Shown here piece by piece: positions 1-7,946 of a stretch of 32,984 nucleotides of DNA. Within the stretch, counting starts at the first letter, position 1; the number at the start of each line of letters is the position of its first letter. Location of the stretch: assembly GCF_003049725.1 (NCBI RefSeq), contig NZ_QAGM01000027.1:1-32984 (forward strand), written 5' to 3'. The DNA comes from Oceanimonas marisflavi (GTDB lineage Bacteria; Pseudomonadota; Gammaproteobacteria; Enterobacterales; Aeromonadaceae). The notes under the pieces are model-generated. The model saw only the letters and a program-made list of their open reading frames with translations, had not been told where the DNA came from and ran no database searches. The translations under genes and the position numbers were made by a program.

Positions 1-301
1 CGGCCTCGGCAATGCCCAGCACCGGCTTGTCGGTCAGCTCACGGGCGGCATACAGACCGGGGTCGCCGAAACAGGCCAGCACATAGGCGTCGATGTCTTC
101 TTCCCGATCACCCTTGGCCACTTCTTCTAGCACACCGGGCACCGCCAGGGCTTCGTCGTAAAAGCTTTCAATGGAGGCCGGACCGCTGGCCGGGCTTACC
201 GCCAGCACCTGGGTATCGGGCCGGGCCACGCTGTCGGCAAGCTGCTGCAGCGCATCGGTAAACGCCTGGGTGGTGTTGGGGTTGATAATCTTGATCCGCA
301 T
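1..301 (-). CDS. Asp/Glu/hydantoin racemase family protein (3' end outside window)
   Basis: About 100 N-terminal residues are visible; the gene continues past the left edge. The protein opens MRIKIINPNTT, the usual start of HyuE-type racemases, and contains VLACFGDPGL near residue 75. The Cys of that motif is one of the two catalytic Cys bases of the family. Members interconvert enantiomers of 5-substituted hydantoins, allantoin or Asp/Glu in the cytoplasm. The ATG at 299-301 is preceded by AAGGAG with good spacing. The neighbouring NCS1 transporter and shared operator palindromes favour a hydantoin or allantoin role over cell-wall glutamate racemization. The exact substrate cannot be read from this fragment. 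Confidence 0.85.
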   Translation of the reverse strand, partial: MRIKIINPNTTQAFTDALQQLADSVARPDTQVLAVSPASGPASIESFYDEALAVPGVLEEVAKGDREEDIDAYVLACFGDPGLYAARELTDKPVLGIAEA

Positions 302-332
302 ACAGACTCCTTGTTTACACAAATATAAGTGA

Positions 333-344
333 ATCGTTAACGAT
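333..344. promoter_or_regulatory. Operator palindrome, copy 1 (ATCGTTAACGAT)
   Basis: Perfect 12-bp palindrome located between the putative -10 of the racemase promoter and its start codon. The same 12-mer recurs at 359-370, 26 bp away centre to centre, and a one-mismatch version lies upstream of the NCS1 transporter. The position fits a repressor site. The regulator is not in the window. Confidence 0.65.
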
Positions 345-358
345 CTGATTATGGATCA

Positions 359-370
359 ATCGTTAACGAT
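359..370. promoter_or_regulatory. Operator palindrome, copy 2 (ATCGTTAACGAT)
   Basis: Second identical 12-bp palindrome, lying inside the -35/-10 spacer of the putative racemase promoter. The two copies are further bracketed by GTTTACAC (313-320) and its reverse complement GTGTAAAC (371-378), so the whole 313-378 block is roughly symmetric. Confidence 0.65.
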
Positions 371-578
371 GTGTAAACTATTTCGTGAATTTTTTTCTTC
401 GCCCTGTAACGCCGCACGTTTCATAAGCCCCGCCAGCGCCCAATCGAAACAAATAAAAAGTTATTGATTTAAAAGGAAAAATAAAACAAATAAAGATAAC
501 CCCCTATTGATCAAGATTCATACAGAGCTAATTCAAGGTCATTAATTTCACAAAAATAAAAAATATTGTTATCAATTG

Positions 579-594
579 TGTGATCCAGGGCACA
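579..594. promoter_or_regulatory. CRP-like site upstream of the racemase gene
   Basis: TGTGA-TCCAGG-GCACA matches the CRP half-sites TGTGA/TCACA with one mismatch. It lies about 245 bp upstream of the predicted racemase start of transcription, too far for standard class I or II activation. It may act by looping, serve another promoter, or be a chance match. Confidence 0.4.
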
Positions 595-617
595 GAATCC
601 CGCTTTCTGAAAATCTC

Positions 618-644
618 AAAAAAAAGGCCCCGCAAAGCGGGGCC
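618..644 (-). terminator. Rho-independent terminator of the NCS1 transporter
   Basis: GGCCCCGC-AAA-GCGGGGCC (626-644) is a perfect 8-bp stem. It is preceded on the plus strand by eight A residues (618-625), which are the U-tract for leftward transcription. It sits 31 bases past the transporter stop and separates that transcript from the racemase gene. Confidence 0.9.
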
Positions 645-674
645 AAAAGCACACGATTAACAACGATGAAATTG

Positions 675-2030
675 TCAGGATTCGGCAGCCACCTCGGGCA
701 GCTCGGCCGGTTTGGCGATGGGTTTCATCAGCAGAGTGTAGCCCACCACGCTGATCACCAGGCCCACAAAGAAGGCCATGTCCATAAAGATCAGGCTGCA
801 TATGAAAGACACGCCGTACACCAGGAAAGCCCGCAGGTTGTAGTTGTTCTGGTATACAAAAGGTCCCTTGGGGTCGTAGAAGTCTTCCACCCGAATGCGG
901 CCACGACGCAGCAGGTAGAAGTCGGCCAGCATGATGCCCGCTACCGGACCCAGCAGGCCGGAAGTTACCACGCTGAACCACAGCAGGTTGTCGGCAAACA
1001 GCCAGGGCATCATCAGCAGACCAATCACACCGGAGATGGATACACCCTGAGCAAAGGTGAGACGCGGAAACACGTTCATCAGGATCAGCGCCGACGGCAT
1101 CAGGTTGGCCACGGTATTGGTGGACCACTGGGCAAAGGCGATGGTCAGCATGCTCAGGATCAGCACAATGGGCGAGCTCATGGAGTTGAGCACAATTTCA
1201 ATGGGGTCCCAGGTGCCGGTGAGAATGCCGCCGATCATGCCCACCATCAGGATGCCGGAGCCGATCACGATCAGGCCGGCCAGCTGGGCGATAAAGGGCT
1301 TGCGGTTGCGCACAAAGAAGTTCTTGCTGCTGTGATCGCGGGAGCGTTCCAGCTTGCGGGTCAGATCCGGGCTGTTCAGACCCATGGTGATCCAGATGCC
1401 GGCAATGGCCATGACCGCAAACACGAAGGAGCCGTTGTCCAGAGAGGGCGCGGCCAGCACGTCACCAATGGTGGCGTTGTTGGTTTCCAGCAGCCAGAAG
1501 GTCACCAGACCGATGAGAATGGTCAGCGCAGGAATGGCAACCCAGTCAAACTTGGCCATGGCCTTCATGCCATAAATGGCATTCACCACCTGCAACACCC
1601 CGAAAATCAGAATAAGAATGGTGGTGTTGGTATAGCCCACCCACATTTCCAGCACCTTGCCGATGGCGACTGCCGCCACCCAGGTCTGAAAACCAAACCA
1701 GAAACAGGCCGGAATGGCGCGGAAGGCGGCCGGGATCTTGGCGCCCTTGTAGCCGAAGCAGCCACGGATATACACGGTAAACGGAATACCGTAGCGAATA
1801 CCGATGTCACCGGCCAGGATCAGAATGCTGGTCACAATGGCATAGGCCGCCAGAATGGCACCGATAATGGTCCAGGGCGACAGGCCCGGATAGAGCTGGG
1901 CACCCATGGTGAAGGCCCCCATGTTGATGGTCATGCCCGCCCAGAGCATAGTGAAATCCCAGATATTGATGTCTCTGTCCTTGTCGGTGGACGGCATCAG
2001 CTCGGGATTGTTCATTTCATGTACAGCCAT
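675..2030 (-). CDS. NCS1-family nucleobase/hydantoin:cation symporter
   Basis: A 451-residue, very hydrophobic protein with about 12 membrane segments. Near the N-terminus it has the NCS1 pattern of an NPEL.P...DR.IN.WDF.MLW segment leading into TM1. A later G.PFTVYIRGCFGYKGA block and WFGFQTW are also typical. The family imports purines, pyrimidines, allantoin or hydantoins with Na+ or H+ (Mhp1, PucI and CodB are members). The racemase next door and the shared operator suggest a hydantoin- or allantoin-like substrate; this is inference. The ATG at 2028-2030 follows a GGAGAG Shine-Dalgarno. The gene ends in its own terminator, and a CRP site and operator lie upstream. Confidence 0.88.
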   Translation of the reverse strand: MAVHEMNNPELMPSTDKDRDINIWDFTMLWAGMTINMGAFTMGAQLYPGLSPWTIIGAILAAYAIVTSILILAGDIGIRYGIPFTVYIRGCFGYKGAKIPAAFRAIPACFWFGFQTWVAAVAIGKVLEMWVGYTNTTILILIFGVLQVVNAIYGMKAMAKFDWVAIPALTILIGLVTFWLLETNNATIGDVLAAPSLDNGSFVFAVMAIAGIWITMGLNSPDLTRKLERSRDHSSKNFFVRNRKPFIAQLAGLIVIGSGILMVGMIGGILTGTWDPIEIVLNSMSSPIVLILSMLTIAFAQWSTNTVANLMPSALILMNVFPRLTFAQGVSISGVIGLLMMPWLFADNLLWFSVVTSGLLGPVAGIMLADFYLLRRGRIRVEDFYDPKGPFVYQNNYNLRAFLVYGVSFICSLIFMDMAFFVGLVISVVGYTLLMKPIAKPAELPEVAAES

Positions 2031-2127
2031 TGGCCTCTCCCTGTTAACTGCTGGATAAAGATGTTTAACAAACCGGCTTTATTTGTGAATTATTGCGCCG
2101 GTTTCGGGTGAACAAACTACCAACAAA

Positions 2128-2139
2128 ATCGTTAACAAT
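2128..2139. promoter_or_regulatory. Operator-like palindrome upstream of the NCS1 transporter
   Basis: ATCGTTAACAAT differs by one base from the perfect palindrome found twice before the racemase gene. A partial copy (ATCGTTAAT, 2162-2170) lies 34 bp further upstream. If CRP at 2170-2185 works from -41.5, transcription would begin near 2136, inside this site, which fits repression. Confidence 0.55.
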
Positions 2140-2169
2140 AAAATTTAAATTCGTTTACCTGATCGTTAA

Positions 2170-2185
2170 TGTGATGTTAATCACA
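2170..2185. promoter_or_regulatory. CRP site upstream of the NCS1 transporter
   Basis: TGTGA-TGTTAA-TCACA has both half-sites perfect. It lies about 148 bp upstream of the transporter ATG. A TTAAAT sequence on the minus strand (2143-2148) is placed as a -10 for class II activation. This would put the transporter under catabolite control. Confidence 0.7.
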
Positions 2186-2214
2186 TTTTTCATCGTAAGT
2201 CTGTCGCAGTTTGC

Positions 2215-2239
2215 AAAAAAAGCCGGCCCAGGGGCCGGC
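2215..2239 (-). terminator. Rho-independent terminator of prpD
   Basis: GCCGGCCC (2222-2229) pairs with GGGCCGGC (2232-2239). Seven A residues at 2215-2221 form the U-tract for leftward transcripts. It lies about 32 bases past the prpD stop and closes the prp operon. Confidence 0.88.
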
Positions 2240-2271
2240 GATATCAGGAAGGGTTGAACAGCGGAGCAGAC

Positions 2272-3723
2272 TCAATTGATGACAAATTGTGCCATAAAGT
2301 CGTGTACCGGCATGGCCTCAAGGCGGGCCTGATCCTGACAAAGCTCAAAAATATGCCGGCTTTGCCCTTGAGGAAAACGGCTGTGCAGATTTTGCAGAAA
2401 CTTTTGCTTCAGCACCGGTATGCCATCGTGACGGCGCCGCCGGTGACCGATGGGATATTCCACTTCCACTCTGTTGGTGTGGCTGCCGTCCTTGAAGAAA
2501 ATCTGAATGGCGTTGGCGATGGAGCGCTTGTCAGCCTCCAGATACTCGGCACTGTAACGGGGATCTTCCACTACCTGCATTTTGTTGCGCAGGACATCGA
2601 TGCGGTCATCTCCCTGATGAAAGGCGTCTTCGTAGTGCTCGGCGGTGAGGGTGCCGTACAGCAGCGGCACCGCCACCATGTATTGCAGGCAGTGATCCCG
2701 GTCTGCCGGATTGGCCAGCGGCCCAGTCTTGGAGATGATGCGAATGGCCGACTCATGGGTAGTCAGCTCGATGCGGTCGATATCATCGAGCCGGTCCGAA
2801 ACCTGCGAATGTAACTGTACCGCGCATTCCACTGCGGTCTGGGCGTGAAATTCGGCGGGATAGCTCAGCTTGAACAGCACGTTTTCCATGACATAGCTGC
2901 CCAGTGGCTGGCTTAGGCGAACAGGTTTACCCTTGAGCAGCACATCCTGAAACCCCCATTGGGGTGCACTCAGTACCGAAGGCAGGCCCATCTCCCCTTT
3001 CAGGGTGATCATGGCCAGCCTTACCGCCCGGGCGGTGGCGTCGCCGGCGGCCCAGGACTTGCGCGAACCGGCATTGGGCGCATGGCGGTAGGTACGCAGG
3101 GCCCCCCCATCGGCCCAGGCCTGGGACAGAGCATCCATAATCTGCTCTCTGTCCCCTCCCAGCAGGTGGGTTACCACCGCCGTAGACGCCACCCGCACCA
3201 GCAATACGTGATCGAGCCCCACCCGGTTAAAGCTGTTGTCGAGCGCCAGCACCCCCTGAATTTCGTGGGCCTTGATCATGGCGGTGAGCACCTCTCCCAT
3301 GGAGATCGGCGCCCGGCCCTCGGCCACCGCCACCCGGCTGGAATAGTCGGCGGTGGCGAGAATGGCCCCCAGGTTATCGGACGGATGCCCCCACTCGGCG
3401 GCCAGCCAGGTGTCGTTGAAGTCGAGCCAGCGAATGATGCAGCCAATATTAAAGGCCGCCGTCACCGGATCCAGCTCGTGAGACGTTCCCGGCACCCGGG
3501 CACCGTGGCGTACTGTGGTGCCCGGCACCAGAGGGCCGAGGTGCTTGGTGCACTCGGGAAAACGCAGCGCCTGCAGGCCGCACCCCAGCGTGTCCATCAG
3601 GCAGTGGCGGGCGGTGCGCCGCGCCTCGGGGCTGCCGGTATCGGTATTGGTCACATAATCGGCAATCTGCACCAGCAGCCCGTCGGGCGCCGGCCGCCGA
3701 TTGATATCCACATTCTTGCTCAT
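2272..3723 (-). CDS. prpD: 2-methylcitrate dehydratase PrpD
   Basis: 483 residues, the same length as the E. coli enzyme. It is an MmgE/PrpD-fold protein that dehydrates 2-methylcitrate to 2-methyl-cis-aconitate in the methylcitrate cycle, without an iron-sulfur cluster. Recognisable blocks include [32 protein letters not shown] and [19 protein letters not shown]. An in-frame GTG/ATG extension upstream exists, but the ATG at 3721-3723 has an AAGGA ribosome site, and the extension would run through a repeat. It follows prpC after 161 bases that hold REP-like hairpins. A strong terminator follows. No prpE, acnD or prpF is adjacent. Confidence 0.95.
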   Translation of the reverse strand: MSKNVDINRRPAPDGLLVQIADYVTNTDTGSPEARRTARHCLMDTLGCGLQALRFPECTKHLGPLVPGTTVRHGARVPGTSHELDPVTAAFNIGCIIRWLDFNDTWLAAEWGHPSDNLGAILATADYSSRVAVAEGRAPISMGEVLTAMIKAHEIQGVLALDNSFNRVGLDHVLLVRVASTAVVTHLLGGDREQIMDALSQAWADGGALRTYRHAPNAGSRKSWAAGDATARAVRLAMITLKGEMGLPSVLSAPQWGFQDVLLKGKPVRLSQPLGSYVMENVLFKLSYPAEFHAQTAVECAVQLHSQVSDRLDDIDRIELTTHESAIRIISKTGPLANPADRDHCLQYMVAVPLLYGTLTAEHYEDAFHQGDDRIDVLRNKMQVVEDPRYSAEYLEADKRSIANAIQIFFKDGSHTNRVEVEYPIGHRRRRHDGIPVLKQKFLQNLHSRFPQGQSRHIFELCQDQARLEAMPVHDFMAQFVIN

Positions 3724-3763
3724 GGTGAGTTCCTTGTTTAAACCGGGATCAGGAACTCGAGCC

Positions 3764-3794
3764 GTAGGTTGGGATGAGCAGAGCGAATCCCAAC
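3764..3794 (+). repeat. REP-like hairpin, unit 1
   Basis: GTAG (3764-3767) is followed by GTTGGGAT (3768-3775), an 11-nt loop and ATCCCAAC (3787-3794). A GTAG tetranucleotide at the foot of a hairpin is the hallmark of REP sequences mobilised by RAYT (REP-associated tyrosine) transposases. It is paired with an inverted unit at 3816-3844. It lies in the prpC-prpD gap and could affect relative transcript levels of prpD. Confidence 0.75.
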
Positions 3795-3815
3795 AAATAC
3801 AGGTGCCGGCCGAAT

Positions 3816-3844
3816 GTTGGAATTCGTTCCTCATTCCAACCTAC
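3816..3844 (-). repeat. REP-like hairpin, unit 2 (inverted)
   Basis: Read on the minus strand it is GTAG followed by GTTGGAAT, a 9-nt loop and ATTCCAAC. It is a homologue of unit 1 in opposite orientation. One stem pair has changed from G-C to A-T on both sides, so pairing is kept. Together the two units form a BIME-like inverted pair. Confidence 0.75.
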
Positions 3845-3848
3845 CAAC

Positions 3849-3876
3849 TATTCCCTAATCCCTATTCCCTAACCCC
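3849..3876. repeat. Degenerate heptamer tandem repeat (4 copies)
   Basis: TATTCCC, TAATCCC, TATTCCC and TAACCCC follow one another without gaps. The unit has the same length and the same TCCC end as the TTCTCCC array at the right end of the window (32799-32847, minus-strand reading). It directly abuts the REP pair. Confidence 0.7.
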
Positions 3877-3884
3877 TGCAATCA

Positions 3885-4997
3885 TCACCGCTTGTCGATG
3901 GGCAGCCAGTCCTGATGAGGCGGGCCCACATAGTCGGCGCTGGGGCGAATAATGCGGTTATGGGCCCGCTGCTCCATAATATGGGCGGTCCAGCCGGTAA
4001 CCCGGCTCAGCACAAAGATGGGGGTGAACAGTTTGGTGGGAATGCCCATAAAGTGATAGGCGCTGGCATGATAGAAATCGGCATTGGCAAACAGCTTTTT
4101 CTCACGCCACATCACTTCTTCCACCCGCTCCGACACCGGATACAGCACTCTGTCGCCCACCGCTTCACCCAGTTTTCTGGCCCAGGGCTTGATAATGGCG
4201 TTGCGGGGATCTTTGGTGGTGTAGACGGCATGGCCAAAGCCCATCACCTTTTCCTTGCGGGCCAGCATGTCCAGCAGGGCCGCCTCCGCCTCGTCGGGGC
4301 TGCTCCACTGCTCCATCATCGCCATGGCCGCCTCGTTGGCGCCGCCGTGCAGGGGGCCGCGCAGGGTGCCGATGGCGGCGGTCACCGCCGAATGCAGATC
4401 GGTCAGGGTGGAGGCACAGACCCGGGCGGAAAAGGTGGAAGCGTTGAACTCGTGCTCGGCATAGAGCACCAGAGAGCAGTGCATCACTGTTACATCCAGC
4501 GCCGGCGGGGCGCTGCCCCGCAGCATGTGCAGAAAGTGGCCGCCCAGGCTGTCGTCATCCAGGGCGGTGTCGATGCGCTCGCCGTCGTGGGCATAGCGAT
4601 ACCAGTAGCAGATAATGGACGGCAGCAGCGCCAGCAGCCGCTCGGCGGCATCCTGCTGCTCGCTGAACCTGTGTTCGGTTTCCAGGTTGCCGAGCATGGA
4701 GCAGCCGGTGCGCAGCACGTCCATCGGGTGGGCCGAGGCCGGAATATGCTCCAGTACGGTGCGCAGCGCCGCCGGCAAGCCCCGGTTGGCGCGCAGCCGG
4801 GCCTTGAAGGCGGTCAGCTCCCCCTTGTTGGGCAGATAGCCTTTCAGCAGCAGAAAAGCCACCTCTTCAAACTCGGCGTGAGCGGCCAGATCTTCAATGT
4901 CGTAACCCCGGTAGGTCAGGCCGGAGCCGGTCTTGCCCACGGTGCACAGGGCGGTCTGGCCAGCGGTCTGGCCGCGCAGTCCTTCGGCGTTGCTCAT
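3885..4997 (-). CDS. prpC: 2-methylcitrate synthase PrpC
   Basis: 370 residues, typical for the family. It is a citrate-synthase-fold enzyme that condenses propionyl-CoA with oxaloacetate to 2-methylcitrate. Seen motifs are GLTYRGYDIEDL near the N-terminus, LHGGANEAA and MGFGHAVYTTKDPR with the two catalytic His residues, and an Asp in NADFYHASAYH. A TTG lies one codon upstream, but ATG at 4995-4997 is the natural start because it overlaps the prpB stop by one base (TGATG), which implies translational coupling. The pairing with prpB and prpD argues for PrpC rather than GltA. Confidence 0.95.
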   Translation of the reverse strand: MSNAEGLRGQTAGQTALCTVGKTGSGLTYRGYDIEDLAAHAEFEEVAFLLLKGYLPNKGELTAFKARLRANRGLPAALRTVLEHIPASAHPMDVLRTGCSMLGNLETEHRFSEQQDAAERLLALLPSIICYWYRYAHDGERIDTALDDDSLGGHFLHMLRGSAPPALDVTVMHCSLVLYAEHEFNASTFSARVCASTLTDLHSAVTAAIGTLRGPLHGGANEAAMAMMEQWSSPDEAEAALLDMLARKEKVMGFGHAVYTTKDPRNAIIKPWARKLGEAVGDRVLYPVSERVEEVMWREKKLFANADFYHASAYHFMGIPTKLFTPIFVLSRVTGWTAHIMEQRAHNRIIRPSADYVGPPHQDWLPIDKR

Positions 4998-5869
4998 CAA
5001 GCGTCTTCTCCTTTGCTGAACAGGGAATCGAGCGTCTGCTCGTAGTGGTGATAGCCCAGCGTCCGGTACAGCTGTTCCCGGGTCTGCATGGTATTAATCA
5101 GGTTACGCTGGTGACCGTCGGCGAGAATATGCCGGTACACGGTTTCGGCCGCCCGGCTCATGGCGCGAAACGCCGACAGCGGATAGAGCACCATGGCCAC
5201 GCCCGCGCCGGCCAGCTCGGCCTGACTGAACAGGGGGGTCTTGCCGAATTCGGTGATATTGGCCAGCACCGGCACCCCCACCGCATCACAAAAGGAACGG
5301 TACTGCGCCAGAGTTTCCATGGCCTCGGGAAAAATCATATCGGCCCCCGCCTCCACACAGGCCTGAGCCCGTTCAATGGCACTGCTCATGCCTTCCACCG
5401 CCAGGGCATCGGTGCGGGCCATAATGGCAAAACGGGGATCGCGGCGGGCGTCCACCGCCGCACGAATGCGATCCACCATTTCGGCCTGAGAAACGATGGC
5501 CTTGTTGGGTCTGTGGCCGCAGCGTTTTTGCACCACCTGATCTTCAATGTGAATGGCCGCCACGCCGGCGCGCTCCATTTCCTGCACGGTGCGGGCAATG
5601 CCAAAGGCGCCGCCAAAGCCGGTATCCACGTCCACCAGCAATGGCAGAGCGCTGGCGGCGGTTATGCGGCGGGCGTCTTCCAGCACATCATTCAGGGTGG
5701 TAATGCCCAGATCCGGCAGTCCGAATGAGGCATTGGCGACTCCGGCACCGGACAGATACAGGGCCCGGTGACCGGTCTGCTCCGCCTGCATGGCACTGTA
5801 GGCATTCACCGCACCCACCACGGCCAGCGGCTGGCCGGCGGCGATGGCGTCGAACAAGCTTGCCCTCAT
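4997..5869 (-). CDS. prpB: 2-methylisocitrate lyase PrpB
   Basis: 290 residues of the isocitrate lyase/PEP mutase superfamily. It cleaves 2-methylisocitrate to pyruvate and succinate, the last step of the methylcitrate cycle. Visible are the Mg-binding region [10 protein letters not shown] and the PrpB active-site motif KRCGH with its catalytic Cys. A strong GGAGGAA lies before the ATG at 5867-5869. It is the first gene of prpBCD and overlaps prpC by one base. The operon has no sigma-54 PrpR regulator nearby, unlike E. coli, so control must come from elsewhere. Confidence 0.95.
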   Translation of the reverse strand: MRASLFDAIAAGQPLAVVGAVNAYSAMQAEQTGHRALYLSGAGVANASFGLPDLGITTLNDVLEDARRITAASALPLLVDVDTGFGGAFGIARTVQEMERAGVAAIHIEDQVVQKRCGHRPNKAIVSQAEMVDRIRAAVDARRDPRFAIMARTDALAVEGMSSAIERAQACVEAGADMIFPEAMETLAQYRSFCDAVGVPVLANITEFGKTPLFSQAELAGAGVAMVLYPLSAFRAMSRAAETVYRHILADGHQRNLINTMQTREQLYRTLGYHHYEQTLDSLFSKGEDA

Positions 5870-5952
5870 GACAGTTCCTCCGGAAATTCATGAAACAGGT
5901 GCACCAGGGTACACACCAACAATAGCAGGCTTTTTGAACAGAAATGCTTGAT

Positions 5953-5963
5953 CTGTAGACTAA
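5953..5963. promoter_or_regulatory. Possible GntR-type operator upstream of prpB
   Basis: CTGTAGACTAA, read on the minus strand as TTAGTCTACAG, is an imperfect palindrome around GTCTAC. It lies about 85 bases upstream of the prpB ATG. Its form resembles GTCGAC-centred GntR-family operators described for prp genes in some gammaproteobacteria. The match is partial and I found no regulator gene, so this is tentative. Confidence 0.25.
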
Positions 5964-5988
5964 TTAAGGTCTGGAAGGCGAGGATGCA

Positions 5989-6009
5989 CTCCCGCGCTGT
6001 GCGCGGGAG
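5989..6009. repeat. Perfect hairpin downstream of the GGDEF-EAL gene
   Basis: CTCCCGCGC-TGT-GCGCGGGAG has a 9-bp stem and a 3-nt loop. It lies 33 bases past the stop of the leftward GGDEF-EAL gene. There is no T-run, so it is not a classic terminator. It has the same build as the hairpin at 8789-8813, which also follows a stop codon. Confidence 0.55.
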
Positions 6010-6041
6010 CCAGGGTGAGGGGGAAGTAAAAAAACGCGCCG

Positions 6042-7946
6042 TTAGCCGGCGGGTGAATAACGCCGCAAATCCTTTTCCAGCCAGCCGGCAACCTGCTCCG
6101 CCGGCATGGGACGGGCCAGCAGATAGCCCTGCCCCAGCTGGCAACCCAGCTGCTGCAGCCGCTGCTGTTGCTCGGGCTCTTCTATGCCTTCGGCGGTGAC
6201 TTCCATCTCCAGGCTGTCTGCCAGCCGGATGATGGTGTGTACCAGATCAACGGCACGCTTGTCCGTGCTCAGATCCGACACAAAGGACTTGTCGATCTTG
6301 AGCTTGTTCACCGGCAACTGGCGCAGATGGCTGAACGAGGAATAACCGGTGCCAAAGTCGTCAAGGGCAATTTCCACGCCCAGCTGACGCAGGGCGGTCA
6401 GGTTATCGACGGAGCTGGCGGTATCCCACAGGCTGGTGTCTTCGGTGATCTCCAGCACCAGCGCGCTGGCGGGCAGACCGGTACGCTGCAGCGTGGCGGC
6501 CACGGTACAGCCAAGCTCGCCGCTCATAAAGATTTCCGGGCTGATATTTACATTGACCTTGAGCCAGTCAAAGCCCCTGCCATGCCAGTGCTGCAGCTGC
6601 CGGCAGGCGGTCAGCAATACCCACTGGTTGAGCAGATGGGCCAGACCGTGATGCTCGGCCACGGCAATGATCTCCAGCGGACCGATATGGCCGTGCTCCG
6701 GCGAATGCCAGCGCAGCAATGCTTCAAGGGATTCGATATGACCGCCATCCAGACGAAAAATGGGCTGATAAACCAGGGTCAGCTCGTCGTTCTCAATGGC
6801 CAGCTGCAGCGCCACCGCCAGCTTCTGACTGCGCAGCCGCTGTTCGTCCATGTCGGGCTCAAATACCCGGGAAGAAAACTTGGGATCATGCTTGGCGTAA
6901 TACATGGCGGTATCGGCATGACTGAGCAACTCGGCCATGGTGGTGCCGTGATCCGGATACAGGCTGGTGCCAATGCTGGCCTGGGGAGTCAGGCAGCCGT
7001 CGGGCAGCCGTATTTCTCCCGACAGGGCCTGCAGCACCCTGGCTGAAGAGCGCGCCGCTTCTTCCCGATCGTCAAAAAACTGAACAACCACAAATTCGTC
7101 GCCACCCAGCCGGGCCACATGATCCAGGCGCTCCAGCATCACACACAGTCGTGAGGCCACCACCTTGAGTACCCGATCACCCACCTCATGGCCCAGGCTG
7201 TCGTTGACCGCCTTGAAGCCGTTCAGATCCACCATGTGTATGGCCAGGTAACGGCGCTCCCGCGCGGCCAGTGCCAGCGTTCGCTCCATCATCTGGTAGA
7301 AATTGATGCGGTTGGGCAGACCGGTGAGCATATCGTGGTAGGCCAGGTAGCGGTTGCGCCGGTTTTCCCTGATCACCAGCCACAGCATCAGGCCGCCACT
7401 GAGCAGCAGGCCGGCAAGGTAAATGGTGGAGCGCTGACGCACATCCCCGATAATATCCAGCTGCTGCCACACCTTTTCACCGGAAAAGCTGTTGACGTTG
7501 ATTTCCCGGGCCAGCTGGCGATAGGAGGACAGCTCACGCTTCAGCTCCAGAATGCCCTGCCGGTCGTCCATGGTCAGGCCGTATATTTTCGGATCCCATT
7601 CCACCAGGCGTTGCCGCAGGTCCAGCAGCATTTCCCTGACCCCCGACTGTTCACGCACGGGCCGGCTTTCCTCGCCTTCCAGCAGGGTGTCTATGCGGCT
7701 CCACAGCAGCTCAAAGCGCAACTGCACATGACGCTCATTCTGGGTACCGGCGGCCAGGCTGGTGAGGGCATGGTCGAACTTGAGCACTTCCATTTCCAGC
7801 TCGGAGCTGGCCCAGCCCACTGCCTTGATGGTGGCGGACACATAGCGCACCACGTTCAGATCGCGGTTATAGCTGTACAGCGAGCTGGCGCTGAACAACA
7901 GGACGGCGATGGTGAGAACCACCATCTTGGCAGTTTTGAATGTCAC
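6042..7946 (-). CDS. Membrane GGDEF-EAL protein (c-di-GMP synthesis/hydrolysis)
   Basis: 634 residues. Two membrane segments (about 6-26 and 173-192) bracket a roughly 145-residue periplasmic sensor region of unknown fold. GGDEF domain at about 200-360 with canonical GGDEF at 281-285. The RxxD inhibition site is replaced by ERLD, so product inhibition is probably absent. EAL domain at about 375-630 with EAL at 408-410 and the other catalytic segments present (NVNIS, EITED, DDFGTG, KIDKSF, AEGIEE, GQGYLLARP). Both activities look possible. It starts with GTG at 7944-7946 overlapping the stop of the upstream gene (GTGA), so the two are translated together and probably work together. Confidence 0.92.
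   Translation of the reverse strand: MTFKTAKMVVLTIAVLLFSASSLYSYNRDLNVVRYVSATIKAVGWASSELEMEVLKFDHALTSLAAGTQNERHVQLRFELLWSRIDTLLEGEESRPVREQSGVREMLLDLRQRLVEWDPKIYGLTMDDRQGILELKRELSSYRQLAREINVNSFSGEKVWQQLDIIGDVRQRSTIYLAGLLLSGGLMLWLVIRENRRNRYLAYHDMLTGLPNRINFYQMMERTLALAARERRYLAIHMVDLNGFKAVNDSLGHEVGDRVLKVVASRLCVMLERLDHVARLGGDEFVVVQFFDDREEAARSSARVLQALSGEIRLPDGCLTPQASIGTSLYPDHGTTMAELLSHADTAMYYAKHDPKFSSRVFEPDMDEQRLRSQKLAVALQLAIENDELTLVYQPIFRLDGGHIESLEALLRWHSPEHGHIGPLEIIAVAEHHGLAHLLNQWVLLTACRQLQHWHGRGFDWLKVNVNISPEIFMSGELGCTVAATLQRTGLPASALVLEITEDTSLWDTASSVDNLTALRQLGVEIALDDFGTGYSSFSHLRQLPVNKLKIDKSFVSDLSTDKRAVDLVHTIIRLADSLEMEVTAEGIEEPEQQQRLQQLGCQLGQGYLLARPMPAEQVAGWLEKDLRRYSPAG

Larger units (their letters stand above)
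302..617 (-). promoter_or_regulatory. Promoter region of the racemase gene
   Basis: This 316-base gap has no gene. On the minus strand a TTTACA (372-377) and a CATAAT (348-353) are separated by 18 bp and form a credible sigma-70 promoter. Two copies of a perfect 12-bp palindrome cover the spacer and the region just after the -10. The rest, about 380-575, is AT-rich with no other recognisable signal apart from a CRP-like site near 579-594. Confidence 0.6.

Noticed and set aside
576-2111. Plus-strand 511-codon open frame opposite the NCS1 transporter
   Set aside because: His/Gln/Gly-rich nonsense composition, antisense to a clearly recognised membrane protein. Such long shadows are common in GC-rich DNA.
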